Origin: Bog-756 sp963824645
Lineage (GTDB): Bacteria; Actinomycetota; Acidimicrobiia; Acidimicrobiales; RAAP-2
Length of the DNA: 64,000 nt
Reading direction: 5' to 3'
Assembly: GCA_963824645.1 (NCBI GenBank)
Contig: CAWGQC010000012.1
Span: 124,001-188,000, forward strand
Positions 8,885-17,135 of the stretch are shown piece after piece. A program made the translations under genes and the position numbers. The notes under the pieces were generated by a model that saw only the letters and a program-made list of their open reading frames with translations, searched no databases and was not told the DNA's origin. How positions within the stretch are numbered: the stretch's first letter is position 1; each line of letters opens with the position of its first letter.

Positions 8885-9993
8885 GAGGACGTCACCTCGC
8901 CGGCGGTGTCCGCCACGTCTCCCTGGGACCCGGAGGGCGGTGCGGTAGGAACCCCGTTGACCAGGGGAAACCAGCAGGCAAAGAGGTGATCGGGCGAACT
9001 GGCGGTACGGAGCGGGGGCTCGTTCTGCCTGCATTTTTCCTGTACGTAGGGGCAGCGGGGGGCGAACCGGCACCCGCTGGGCGGGTGGACGAGGTCGGGC
9101 GGCCGCCCGGCGATGGCGTGCAGCCGGGTTCCGCTGGGGTCGGCCAAACGGGGAATCGAATCCATGAGGGCCTGGGTGTAGGGCATGCGGGTGTCGTGGA
9201 ACAGCGTGTGAGTGGGCGCCCGTTCGACGATGCGGCCGGCGTACATGACGATGATTTCATTCGCCCGGCTGGCCACCACCCCGAGGTCGTGGGTGACCAG
9301 GATGACGGCCATGTGCCGTTCCCTCTGGAGGTCGGCCAGAAGGTCCAGGATCTGGGCCTGCACGGTGACGTCCAGTCCGGTGGTGGGTTCGTCGGCCAGA
9401 ACCAGGCGCGGGGCGCAGGCCAAAGCAATGGCGATCATCACCCTCTGGCGTTGTCCGCCCGACAGCTGGAAGGGATACCAGCGGATCCGCTCCTCGGGTG
9501 AGGGGATGCCAACGGAGCGGAGAAGCTCGATCGCTGTGGCCACCGCCTCGGCCTTGTCCATTCCCGCGTGCAACCGCAGTGATTCGGTGATCTGCTTTCC
9601 GATCCGCTTGACCGGATTGAGGGCGGTCATCGGGTCCTGAAAGATCATGCTCAGCTCCGCCCCCCACACCTGACGCAGTTGGGCCGGCTCCATCGAGGTC
9701 AGCTGGTGGCCGGCGAACCGGACGGTGCCGGAGGTGATGACGTCACGTGGAGGCAGGAGGCCCATGATCGACCGGGCCAGGACGGTCTTGCCCGATCCCG
9801 ACTCGCCCACTATGCCCAGAGTCTGTCCCCGGTTGACGGTGAAAGAGACCCCGTCGACGGCCCGGACGGTGCCCCGGCTGGTCCGGAAGGAGGTGTGGAG
9901 GTCCTCCACCGCCAGCAGCGGGTTCTGGGGGGTGTCGACATCGGCGAACTCGAGCGTCGATGTGGATCGACGAGACCGGCCCCAACGACTCAC
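8881..9993 (-). CDS. oligopeptide/dipeptide ABC transporter ATP-binding protein (OppD/DppD type)
   Basis: The second ATPase of the importer, 370 residues. Walker A is GESGSGKTVLARS, followed by LSMIFQDPMTALNP, signature FQLSGGQRQRVMIAIAL, Walker B LVLADEPTTGLDVTVQAQ and VTHDLGVVA. The C-terminus contains the oligo_HPY region HPPSGCRFAPRCPYVQEKC. The start is placed at GTG 9993, which overlaps the permease stop codon (GTGA). The open frame extends further upstream, but that sequence encodes the permease in another frame. Pairing of OppD- and OppF-type ATPases is the rule in this family. The operon runs leftward: binding protein, two permeases, then both ATPases. Confidence 0.92.
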   Translation of the reverse strand: MSRWGRSRRSTSTLEFADVDTPQNPLLAVEDLHTSFRTSRGTVRAVDGVSFTVNRGQTLGIVGESGSGKTVLARSIMGLLPPRDVITSGTVRFAGHQLTSMEPAQLRQVWGAELSMIFQDPMTALNPVKRIGKQITESLRLHAGMDKAEAVATAIELLRSVGIPSPEERIRWYPFQLSGGQRQRVMIAIALACAPRLVLADEPTTGLDVTVQAQILDLLADLQRERHMAVILVTHDLGVVASRANEIIVMYAGRIVERAPTHTLFHDTRMPYTQALMDSIPRLADPSGTRLHAIAGRPPDLVHPPSGCRFAPRCPYVQEKCRQNEPPLRTASSPDHLFACWFPLVNGVPTAPPSGSQGDVADTAGEVTSS

Positions 9994-10949
9994 AGGAGGC
10001 CTTCTCGGATGTCGAACCGTTGCCGCAGTCGGTCGCCGATCAGGTTGATGGACAAAAGCAGCAGGAACATGGCACCCACCGGCCAGATCATGATGTACGG
10101 GTTGGTGCTCAGGTTCCCGTTGGAGGCGCCTTCCGAGATCATGTTGCCCCACGACGGGGTCGGCGGGGGGACCGACAAGCCCAAAAAGGCCAGCGATCCT
10201 TCGATCACGATGACCCCGGCCACCGTGATCAGTCCGAAGGTGATCGCCACGGGAACCACGTTGGGCAGGATCTCACGGAAGATGATCCGGGTCGAGGTGG
10301 CCCCGAGGGTTCGGGCGGCCACCACGAAGTCACGGTTGGCAAAAGTCAGGCTCGACGCCCGCACCACCCGGTACAGAAGGGGGATGGTGGCCACTCCGAT
10401 GATGACGGTGATCTTCCACAGGTTCGCCCCCCAGAAGGCCACCACGGCGATGACAGCCACGATGGCCGGAAAGGCCAGCAGTACGAAAGCTCCGGCGTTG
10501 AGGGAGACATCCAGGCGCCCTCCCTTGTACCCGGAGATGAGACCCAACGATCCCCCGATGAGCATGCCGATCACCACCGAGCCGAAACCGACCACCAGGG
10601 ATACCCGCGCCCCGAAGATGAGTCGGCTGAACAGGTCACGGCCGAGGTCGTCGGTGCCCAGGAGATGATGGATGCTGGGCGAGGCATTGATGGCCGAATA
10701 GTTCTGGAAGTCCGGATTGGGCAGGGGGAGCACGTTGGCCAAAATGGCGGCCAGCACCACCAGGGAGACCCACCCCACGGCCAGCCAGAAAAGCAGGCCG
10801 AGGGGCTTTTTGACCAGGATGTCGTCGCTGTGCAGGGTCTCGCTCTGGCGCGAGACGACCAACTCGTCGACCGCGGCCAGCAGGGGCACCTGGTCGGACA
10901 TCAGGCGGTCGGACGCCCGGGTTTCTCTCAGTTCGCGGTCGTCAGGCAT
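9990..10949 (-). CDS. peptide ABC transporter permease (OppC/DppC type)
   Basis: Inner-membrane permease, 319 residues. An N-terminal hydrophilic stretch with a first membrane segment (about 50-75, LGLLFWLAVGWVSLVVLAAI) is followed by HHLLGTDDLGRDLFSRLIFGARVSL, the diagnostic beginning of OppC-type permeases, then five more membrane helices. The EAA loop that contacts the ATPases is the region VAARTLGATSTRIIFREILPN. It forms a heterodimer with the product of the gene just upstream. The gene is separated from oppB-type permease by 13 bases and overlaps the following ATPase gene by four, so the operon is compact. Confidence 0.92.
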   Translation of the reverse strand: MPDDRELRETRASDRLMSDQVPLLAAVDELVVSRQSETLHSDDILVKKPLGLLFWLAVGWVSLVVLAAILANVLPLPNPDFQNYSAINASPSIHHLLGTDDLGRDLFSRLIFGARVSLVVGFGSVVIGMLIGGSLGLISGYKGGRLDVSLNAGAFVLLAFPAIVAVIAVVAFWGANLWKITVIIGVATIPLLYRVVRASSLTFANRDFVVAARTLGATSTRIIFREILPNVVPVAITFGLITVAGVIVIEGSLAFLGLSVPPPTPSWGNMISEGASNGNLSTNPYIMIWPVGAMFLLLLSINLIGDRLRQRFDIREGLL

Positions 10950-10962
10950 TGCTCACTCCCGT

Positions 10963-11907
10963 CTACTCCCGGGTCACTCTCGGGTCCACCACGGTGAACA
11001 CGAAGTCGATGATGAACTGGAGGACCACATAGGCGACGGCGATGACGAGGGTGATGCCTTGCACCACCAAGTAGTCCCTCTGCTGCACGGCGAGCACCAA
11101 CGAGTAACCGAGCCCGTTGAGGGCGAAGAGGTATTCGACGATGAAGAGACCCCCGATGAGAGCTCCGATGTTGACCCCGGCGGCGGCCAACAACGAGAAG
11201 GACGAGGGACGGAAGGCGTGGCGCCACATGATGCGCCGGGAGGAGAGGCCCTTGGACCGGGCCATGGTGATGAAGTCCTCCTGCAGGGTGCTGATGAGGT
11301 CCGAGCGGAACAACCGGTAGTAGACGGCGATCGAACCGGCGGTGATGGCCAGCGACGGCAGGATCATGTCGTGGATGTTGGTGGCCGGATCCTGGGTGAA
11401 AGGGACATAGCCGGTAGCCGGAAACCAGTGGAGGCCGACGGCGAAGACGGCCACCATGATGGGGGCGATGACGAAGGGAGGCAGGGCCAGCAGACCGAAG
11501 GTGCCGGTGGTGGCCACGTTGTCGATGGGCTGATTGGGGCGTCGTGAAGTCATGAGGGCCAGGGGGATGGCTACGGCAAAGGCGACAACCTGCGAGATGA
11601 CGATGAGTTCGAGGTCGATGGGCCATCCGGTGGAGATGATCGACGTCACCGATTCGTGGTTGAGATAGGACTCACCCAGGTTTCCGTGGAAGACGGCCGT
11701 CAACCAGGTCGTGTACTGCTGGATGAGGGGTTTGTTGAGCCCGAGCTGCTTGTAGAGAATGGCCCGGTTGTGGGGATTGTCGTTGGGCCCGAGGATGACG
11801 GTCGCCGGATTGCCCGGCAGCAGGTGCACCAGCAGGAACACCAGGATGGAGATGATGAAGGCGACGACGGCCAGTTGGAGTATTCGTCGTATGAGGTACT
11901 TGGCCAT
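10963..11907 (-). CDS. peptide ABC transporter permease (OppB/DppB type)
   Basis: Inner-membrane permease, 314 residues, with a typical OppB N-terminus (MAKYLIRRILQLAVVAFIISILVF is the first helix region) and the conserved HLLPGNPA motif. The EAA loop region is TMARSKGLSSRRIMWRHAFRPS, and the C-terminus ends FTVVDPRVTRE, also usual for the family. Six membrane segments are expected. It partners the OppC-type permease. The ATG start has clear family support. It follows the solute-binding protein gene by 36 bases. Confidence 0.93.
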   Translation of the reverse strand: MAKYLIRRILQLAVVAFIISILVFLLVHLLPGNPATVILGPNDNPHNRAILYKQLGLNKPLIQQYTTWLTAVFHGNLGESYLNHESVTSIISTGWPIDLELIVISQVVAFAVAIPLALMTSRRPNQPIDNVATTGTFGLLALPPFVIAPIMVAVFAVGLHWFPATGYVPFTQDPATNIHDMILPSLAITAGSIAVYYRLFRSDLISTLQEDFITMARSKGLSSRRIMWRHAFRPSSFSLLAAAGVNIGALIGGLFIVEYLFALNGLGYSLVLAVQQRDYLVVQGITLVIAVAYVVLQFIIDFVFTVVDPRVTRE

Positions 11908-11943
11908 GGGGAGCGGGTCGCCGGGCTTTCGCAGGGTGAGGCG

Positions 11944-13632
11944 TCAGCCCAACCAGGTCTGGGTCGGGAAGAAGATCCCCTCGTTGAAGCTGTAGCCGGG
12001 CATGCCGTTGGGGAGAACGAAATTGTTGAAGTTCTGGACCCTCTCGGATGCCACCTCAGAGAACAGGTACTGCTCGATCCACAGGTAGGCGAGATCCTTG
12101 GCCAACCGCTCGTTCACCGTCTGATAGGCGGCGACCCGGTTGGTCTGGCTGGTGGTGTGTCGCCCCTCGAGCATGGCCGTTTCCATGTGCGGATCGTCGA
12201 GCCGGGTGAAGTTGAGGCCGATGGTCCCGATGGGGGCGATGGTGGTCGTGCTCCACCACACGTAGTTGAGGTCCGGGTTGACCGCCCCGAATTGGTAGGA
12301 GGTGACCGCCTGGAACCGACCGAAGACGAAGTCGTCGATGATGGTGGCCTGCTCCACTTCGGTCAGGGTCACTTTGAACCCGACCTGTTCCCACATCTGC
12401 TGGACGGCCTGGACCACTTTGATCTCGATCGGGTCGGGGATGGTCATCAGCTGCACCGAGGGCGTGCCGTGCTGAGCCTTGTATTGATTGACCAGGCTCT
12501 TGGCTCCGGAGGGGTCGAAAGTGGGGTAGTGGGTGTCGCTGTAATAGGGCGAGTTGGGCAGGAAGATGCCGGTAGCCGGTTGGGCCGGCGGTCCACCCAC
12601 GATCTGTTGCACCTCGGCCTGGTTCATACCCTTGGCCAGAGCCTGGCGGATCCGGAGATCGTTGGTCGGTGGGGTCACCGTGTTGAGCATGATGAAAGCG
12701 AAAGTGGGTTGACCGATGACACCGGTGCGGGTATCGACCAGCTGATAACCGGATCCGCCCGAGCCCGAGAAATTGGTGATGGTGGTGGGGGTTATCGATT
12801 CGATCATGTCGACGCCGCCGGACCGGAGGGTGGCTTCGCGTTGGTTGGTGTCGGGGATGGGCTTGAAGGTGATGGTGTCCAGGTAGGGCATTCCGGTCCG
12901 CCAGTAATGCGGGTTGCGGGTGGCCGTGAAGAAGTTGTTGGGTTGCCACTGCGCGTAGACGAAGGGCCCGGTTCCCACCGGAATCAGCGTGGCGTTGGGA
13001 TTGGAGGTGGCCTGGTCGATCATGGCTTGGCCGACCACGTAGCCGACCTGGGTGGTGAGCCCGGCCGGAAAGGTCGAGTTGGGACCGGTGAGGGTGTACA
13101 CCAGAGTCAGGGGATCAGGAGTGTCCAGCCGGGCTATCTGCTTGAGCGGCACTGCGGTCAGGGCCGAGGCGGACAGGGCGGTGTAATTGGACTTGACCAC
13201 GGCCGAGGTCAGCGCCGACCCGTCGTTGAAGGTGATGCCGGAGCGCAACTTCATCGTCCACACGTCGAAGGTGGAGTTGGGGGTCATCGATTCCGCCAGG
13301 TAGGGCTGGATACTGCCGTTGGCCGCTACCGCCATGAGCGGGTCGTACACGGCGTTGGCGTAGAGGAACCCGTTGGTGTCCCAGTGGTTGGTGGGCGGGT
13401 AGAAACCGTCGATCTCGGCGATGGTCCCGATGGTCAAGGTCCCACCCCGGACCGGGGACCCGGTGGCCACACCGGGCTTCGAACCGGTCGCCGTGGTGGT
13501 CGACGGGGTAGACGACCCCGACGAGCATCCGGCCAGCAGCGACGAGGCTCCCGCCCCCAGGACTACCGCCCCGCCGGCCGCTGCACCACGGGTCAGAAAG
13601 GATCGACGGCTCAAACCGTTATCCGATGTCAC
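11944..13632 (-). CDS. solute-binding lipoprotein, family 5 (peptide/nickel importer)
   Basis: Extracellular substrate-capture protein of the importer, 562 residues. GTG 13632 is chosen because GGGGGAG lies six bases upstream and because it opens directly on a secretion signal. NGLSRRSFLTRG is a twin-arginine motif, followed by a hydrophobic Ala/Gly stretch and lipobox LLAGC, so the mature protein is probably lipid-anchored at Cys35. The mature part shows the SBP_bac_5 order: RGGTLTIGTIAEIDGFYP, later MKLRSGITFNDGSALTSAVVKSN, and MIESITPTT-type lobes. It is the first gene of the leftward five-gene operon. The ligand (oligopeptide, dipeptide or other) is not predictable here. Confidence 0.92.
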   Translation of the reverse strand: MTSDNGLSRRSFLTRGAAAGGAVVLGAGASSLLAGCSSGSSTPSTTTATGSKPGVATGSPVRGGTLTIGTIAEIDGFYPPTNHWDTNGFLYANAVYDPLMAVAANGSIQPYLAESMTPNSTFDVWTMKLRSGITFNDGSALTSAVVKSNYTALSASALTAVPLKQIARLDTPDPLTLVYTLTGPNSTFPAGLTTQVGYVVGQAMIDQATSNPNATLIPVGTGPFVYAQWQPNNFFTATRNPHYWRTGMPYLDTITFKPIPDTNQREATLRSGGVDMIESITPTTITNFSGSGGSGYQLVDTRTGVIGQPTFAFIMLNTVTPPTNDLRIRQALAKGMNQAEVQQIVGGPPAQPATGIFLPNSPYYSDTHYPTFDPSGAKSLVNQYKAQHGTPSVQLMTIPDPIEIKVVQAVQQMWEQVGFKVTLTEVEQATIIDDFVFGRFQAVTSYQFGAVNPDLNYVWWSTTTIAPIGTIGLNFTRLDDPHMETAMLEGRHTTSQTNRVAAYQTVNERLAKDLAYLWIEQYLFSEVASERVQNFNNFVLPNGMPGYSFNEGIFFPTQTWLG

Positions 13633-13798
13633 GGAACTCCCCCATCCCTCTCCCCCTGCCCGATGCCGGTTTCTGCTGGTCGTCGCAAGTTCGATGCACT
13701 CTGCCACACGGCGACCCTGTTGTGAGGGCACGTTACTGCCAAGGGGGGCAGGGGTCCATGGATCCGGCCGACGGCACCACGCCACTGTTGACCCTGGA

Positions 13799-13804
13799 TA
13801 CCAT
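13799..13804 (+). promoter_or_regulatory. -10 box TACCAT of a leaderless promoter
   Basis: TACCAT ends six bases before the ATG at 13811, with a C-rich spacer and no ribosome binding site. The identical box with identical spacing precedes uvrB. It lies in the roughly 180-bp divergent gap between the transporter operon and the glycan genes. Confidence 0.5.
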
Positions 13805-13810
13805 GCCCCC

Positions 13811-15523
13811 ATGGATGCGGCACCGGGTGGCTCATCATCGGTGGTTGAGTCGGCCGCGGGCCGATCGGTCTCCGTGACCGAGCCCGTCGTTGACGGTGGC
13901 GTTGCTCCCGCGGCCAACCGCAAGCGTCAGCGGGGAGGCGGAAGGGCTGACCCATCGGGTCGGGCCACCGAGAACGGCGATCCTGAGGGTCGGCCCTTCG
14001 GTCCCACCACCCGACGGCTCATCGCCGTAGGTGTCGTCCTGGTCCTGCTCGTCGGTCTGGTCATGCGGTTCTGGACCGTTTCGGATCTCTGGCTCGACGA
14101 GGCCCTCACCGTCAACATCGCCCGCCTGCCCCTTCATGAGATCCCCTCTTTCCTGAAACGGGACGGCGCTCCACCGCTCTACTACGTCCTGCTTCATTTC
14201 TGGATGGGGTGGTTCGGGACCTCGGACGAGGCGGTGCGCTCGCTGTCGGGCCTGTTCGGAGTGGCCACGGTCCCCCTGGCCTGGTGTGCCGGTGTGCGGT
14301 TGGGCGGTCGTAAGGCGGGGTGGGCCGCCATGTTGCTGGTAGCCACATCGCCTTTCGCCATTCGTTATGACACCGAGACCCGGATGTACTCGCTGGTGGT
14401 GCTGCTCACGGTGTGCGGCTTCCTCGCTCTCGATCGTTCGGTCCGGCATCCCCGCCCCGGCAACCTGGTGGCCGTGGGCGCCGTCACCGGCCTCCTCCTC
14501 TATACCCACTACTGGTCGCTCTATCTCATTGCCACCGTCCTGCTCTGGCTGGCCTGGACGGCGTGGCGGGGGCGGCCGGCCTGGAGGCGGGGGGCCCGAG
14601 CCTCACTCCTGGCCGCCGCCATCGGGTGCGCGACCTTCCTCCCGTGGGTGCCCATCTTTCTGTTCCAGTCGGCCCACACCGGCACACCGTGGGCCACACC
14701 GGCCAACTTCGCCGCCATGGTGAGCGCCGTAGCCTCTTTCGCCGGGGGAAGCACCAGCCAAGGTCGGGCGCTGGCCCTTATCTTCTTCGGCCTGGCCGGC
14801 ATCGGCCTGTTCGGGGTGGCCACCGACCGCATCCACATCGAGTTGGACATCAGAACCCGGCCGCTCGGACGTCCGGTGGCCATCGCCGTAGGTGGGACTC
14901 TGGCCGCCGCAGTGGCCGGGGGATTTCTGTCCCACAGTGCCTTCGACGCCCGCTACGCATCGGTCGTGTTCGTCCCCCTGATCCTGCTGGTGGCCCTCGG
15001 GCTGGTGACCTTTCAGGACCGCAGGGTGCGGGGGATCATTCTCACCGGAGCGGTCCTCCTGGGGGTGGTCTCTTCCATTCCCGATGTCACCACCAACCGC
15101 ACCCAGGCCGGCCAGGTGGCCGCCGCCCTCTCCGCCCACGGTAAGCCCGGCGACGTCGTGGCCTATTGCCCCGACCAACTGGGCCCGGCGGTCAATCGCC
15201 TGCTGCCGGCCGGGCGCTACGTCCAGACCACCTTCCCCCGGTCCTCGGGGCCGGTCTTCGTCAACTGGGTCGACTACGCCGCGGCGGTGGCCGCCAGCTC
15301 GCCGGTCGATTTTGCCCAAGGCCTGGAGGCGTTGGCCGCGGCCGGCCACCAGATCTTCGTGGTGTGGGCCGGTGGGTACCAGGCCTACGGCCTCAAATGC
15401 GAACAGATCCTCCAGACGCTGCAGGAGAGCCCCGACTACAAGGCCCAGTCGCTGATATCGGGCAACGACGTGTCCTTCTATCAACCCATGTGGATGGTTC
15501 GCTTCGTGCCGAACAGGCCGTAG
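13811..15523 (+). CDS. GT39/ArnT-like membrane glycosyltransferase
   Basis: Predicted GT-C fold transferase that uses a lipid-linked sugar on the outer face of the membrane. A disordered, charged N-terminus of about 70 residues precedes the first helix (RRLIAVGVVLVLLVGLVMRF). The first extracytoplasmic loop has the catalytic-type acidic motif DLWLDEALTVNIA and then APPLYYVLLHFWMGWFG and SDEAVRSLSGLFG, which are characteristic of the PMT/ArnT superfamily. About ten membrane segments are followed by a soluble C-terminal domain of about 120 residues. ATG 13811 is supported by the -10 box six bases upstream; the frame remains open far upstream without similarity. It opens a block of envelope-glycan genes. 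The acceptor and sugar are unknown. Confidence 0.8.
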   Translation: MDAAPGGSSSVVESAAGRSVSVTEPVVDGGVAPAANRKRQRGGGRADPSGRATENGDPEGRPFGPTTRRLIAVGVVLVLLVGLVMRFWTVSDLWLDEALTVNIARLPLHEIPSFLKRDGAPPLYYVLLHFWMGWFGTSDEAVRSLSGLFGVATVPLAWCAGVRLGGRKAGWAAMLLVATSPFAIRYDTETRMYSLVVLLTVCGFLALDRSVRHPRPGNLVAVGAVTGLLLYTHYWSLYLIATVLLWLAWTAWRGRPAWRRGARASLLAAAIGCATFLPWVPIFLFQSAHTGTPWATPANFAAMVSAVASFAGGSTSQGRALALIFFGLAGIGLFGVATDRIHIELDIRTRPLGRPVAIAVGGTLAAAVAGGFLSHSAFDARYASVVFVPLILLVALGLVTFQDRRVRGIILTGAVLLGVVSSIPDVTTNRTQAGQVAAALSAHGKPGDVVAYCPDQLGPAVNRLLPAGRYVQTTFPRSSGPVFVNWVDYAAAVAASSPVDFAQGLEALAAAGHQIFVVWAGGYQAYGLKCEQILQTLQESPDYKAQSLISGNDVSFYQPMWMVRFVPNRP

Positions 15524-15528
15524 ACGGC

Positions 15529-16740
15529 GTGGTGGCCCCTGGACGTCCGCCGGTCGGAGGTGACTCTGAGGGCGCCGTGGCCACCGCCGCTCCCCGGCCG
15601 GAGGTCAGTCGGATACGGGCCGCCACCCACACTGCGGGGCGGGCCCTCTGGCAAGCGCTGCCGGCCTGGATACTGGCCCGGGTTCTGGTCATTGTGAGTT
15701 TGATCGCGGCCCACCTGCTGGTCGGGGCGGTGAGGCCGGGCGATGTGGCGGCGCGACTGAAGGTCCATGAAGGCCTTCTCTCCTGGGACGCCGGATGGTA
15801 CGAGTCGATCGCCGGTCACGGCTATGCCGCCTCGGGGGTCCAGTCGGTTCGTTTCTTCCCCGCCTTCCCCATGGTGGCCCGCGCTCTGGGGTGGGTCACC
15901 GGCATGGGGGTCGGTCCCGCCCTGCTGGTGGTGGCCAATCTCTCCGCCCTCGGGGCCATGGCCGCCCTGGTCGTGCTGGTGCGTGACGATCTCGGTGACG
16001 CCGGGCTGGCCCGGCGTTCGATGTGGCTGTTGGCCCTGGCCCCGCCGGCCTACGCCCTCGTCCTCGGTTATGCCGACGCCTCCCTCCTGCTGTGCGCGGT
16101 GGTCACGTTGTTGGCGGCCAGGACGGGTCGGTGGTGGACGGCGGCCGCCGCCGGTCTGATCGCCGGGCTGCTGCGCCCGCTCGGCGTCCTGTTGGTGGTC
16201 CCGGTGGCTATCGAGGTGTGGAGGGCCTGGCGCGGCGGCAGTCCGATCCGACAGTGGCCATCCCGCCTGGCCGCCCTGGCTTCCCCGGTGGTGGGGACAG
16301 CCGGCTATCTGGTGTGGGTGGGGGCCCGATTCGGCGATCCCTGGCTTCCCTTCCGGGTCCAACAGGAGAGTGGCCACCGGGGGATCATCACCCTGCCCGT
16401 CCGCTCCATGGCCCACAACCTGGCCTCGGCCTTCGGCGGTCACCACCTGGGTTCTGCCCTCCATGTTCCCTGGGTCGTCCTTTGTCTCGGGCTCCTGGTC
16501 GTGGCTTTTCGTCGCCTGCCCGCCTCCTACAGCTGTTTTGCCGCTGCCGTGCTGGCGGTGTCCGTGACCAGTTCCAACCTGGACTCCTTCGAGCGCTATG
16601 CCCTCGGGGCGTTCCCCCTGGTCATCGCCGCCTCCTTGTACACGGTCCGGCGAGGTGTCGAGGTAACAGTCCTGGTCATCGCGGCCGCCGCCCTGGTGGC
16701 CTACGCCACGCTGGCCTTTTTGGGTGTGGTCGTCCCCTAG
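15529..16740 (+). CDS. PIG-V-like mannosyltransferase family membrane protein
   Basis: 403-residue multi-pass protein. After a short cytoplasmic part it shows LLSWDAGWYESIAGHGYA, the WDxxWY loop typical of PIG-V and bacterial PIG-V-like mannosyltransferases, and then VRFFPAFPMVARAL, also family-like. Eight to ten hydrophobic segments follow. Such enzymes transfer mannose from a polyprenyl phosphate donor; the exact product is unknown here. GTG 15529 begins six bases after the previous stop codon, and GTG 15532 is an equal alternative; no ribosome binding site is visible, so translational coupling is likely. It is in one block with the neighbouring glycosyltransferases. Confidence 0.75.
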   Translation: MVAPGRPPVGGDSEGAVATAAPRPEVSRIRAATHTAGRALWQALPAWILARVLVIVSLIAAHLLVGAVRPGDVAARLKVHEGLLSWDAGWYESIAGHGYAASGVQSVRFFPAFPMVARALGWVTGMGVGPALLVVANLSALGAMAALVVLVRDDLGDAGLARRSMWLLALAPPAYALVLGYADASLLLCAVVTLLAARTGRWWTAAAAGLIAGLLRPLGVLLVVPVAIEVWRAWRGGSPIRQWPSRLAALASPVVGTAGYLVWVGARFGDPWLPFRVQQESGHRGIITLPVRSMAHNLASAFGGHHLGSALHVPWVVLCLGLLVVAFRRLPASYSCFAAAVLAVSVTSSNLDSFERYALGAFPLVIAASLYTVRRGVEVTVLVIAAAALVAYATLAFLGVVVP

Positions 16741-17135
16741 GGTCGTCCGGTCCCACCGGGCCGACCGGACGACCCACTATCCTGCCGGGGGCGGGAGAGG
16801 ACAGGACAACCAGGAGATCTGGGCAGGAGATCTGTCAGGAGCCGGTAGAGCAGGAGACAGCAGCATCAGCAGGGCGACCTCGGGGAGTCGCATCGGGCCC
16901 GGTGGAGGCGGGCCCGTGGAGCCAGTGTGCCGGGCACGGGACCCGCGCCCGGTCGGACGTCGGCCTGCATCGATGGTCGGGGCGACCGCCGGAGGGGTGG
17001 ATCGCCGCCGAGGGGGTATGTCCCCAACGGTCTTCCGTCGAGAGAACACGTCACCACCACATCACCGTCCGACGGGACGGGGCCATCACCGTCCGAGCTG
17101 GACGGTCCGCATGCCACAGAGAGGACGCCGACGCA
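16741..17135 (+). other. 395-bp intergenic region with CAGGAG repeats and twin hairpins
   Basis: No convincing gene is seen in either strand. CAGGAG occurs at 16811, 16824, 16836 and 16851, with the first two extended to CAGGAGATCTG. Two hairpins follow each other near the 3' end: CCGTCC/GGACGG at 17065-17080 with a GACG loop, and ACCGTCC/GGACGGT at 17088-17106 with a five-base loop. They end 29 bases before the next start codon, so this may be a structured leader. No known riboswitch or ncRNA was recognised. Confidence 0.55.

Noticed and set aside
9679..11547. Long open frames on the plus strand opposite the transporter operon
   Set aside because: They are antisense shadows created by high GC content. 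The minus-strand proteins have complete ABC transporter motifs and the plus-strand translations have none.
7793..13632. Nickel-specific importer
   Set aside because: Family-5 importers for nickel and peptides cannot be separated by motifs visible here, so only the general class is called.
11656..13725. 689-residue plus-strand open frame opposite the solute-binding protein
   Set aside because: No motif or membrane pattern. The opposite strand has a signal peptide, lipobox and full SBP family 5 sequence.
16741..17135. Known ncRNA (RNase P RNA, tmRNA or riboswitch) in the gap before the flavoprotein gene
   Set aside because: None of the conserved cores of these RNAs could be found. Only repeats and two simple hairpins are seen.
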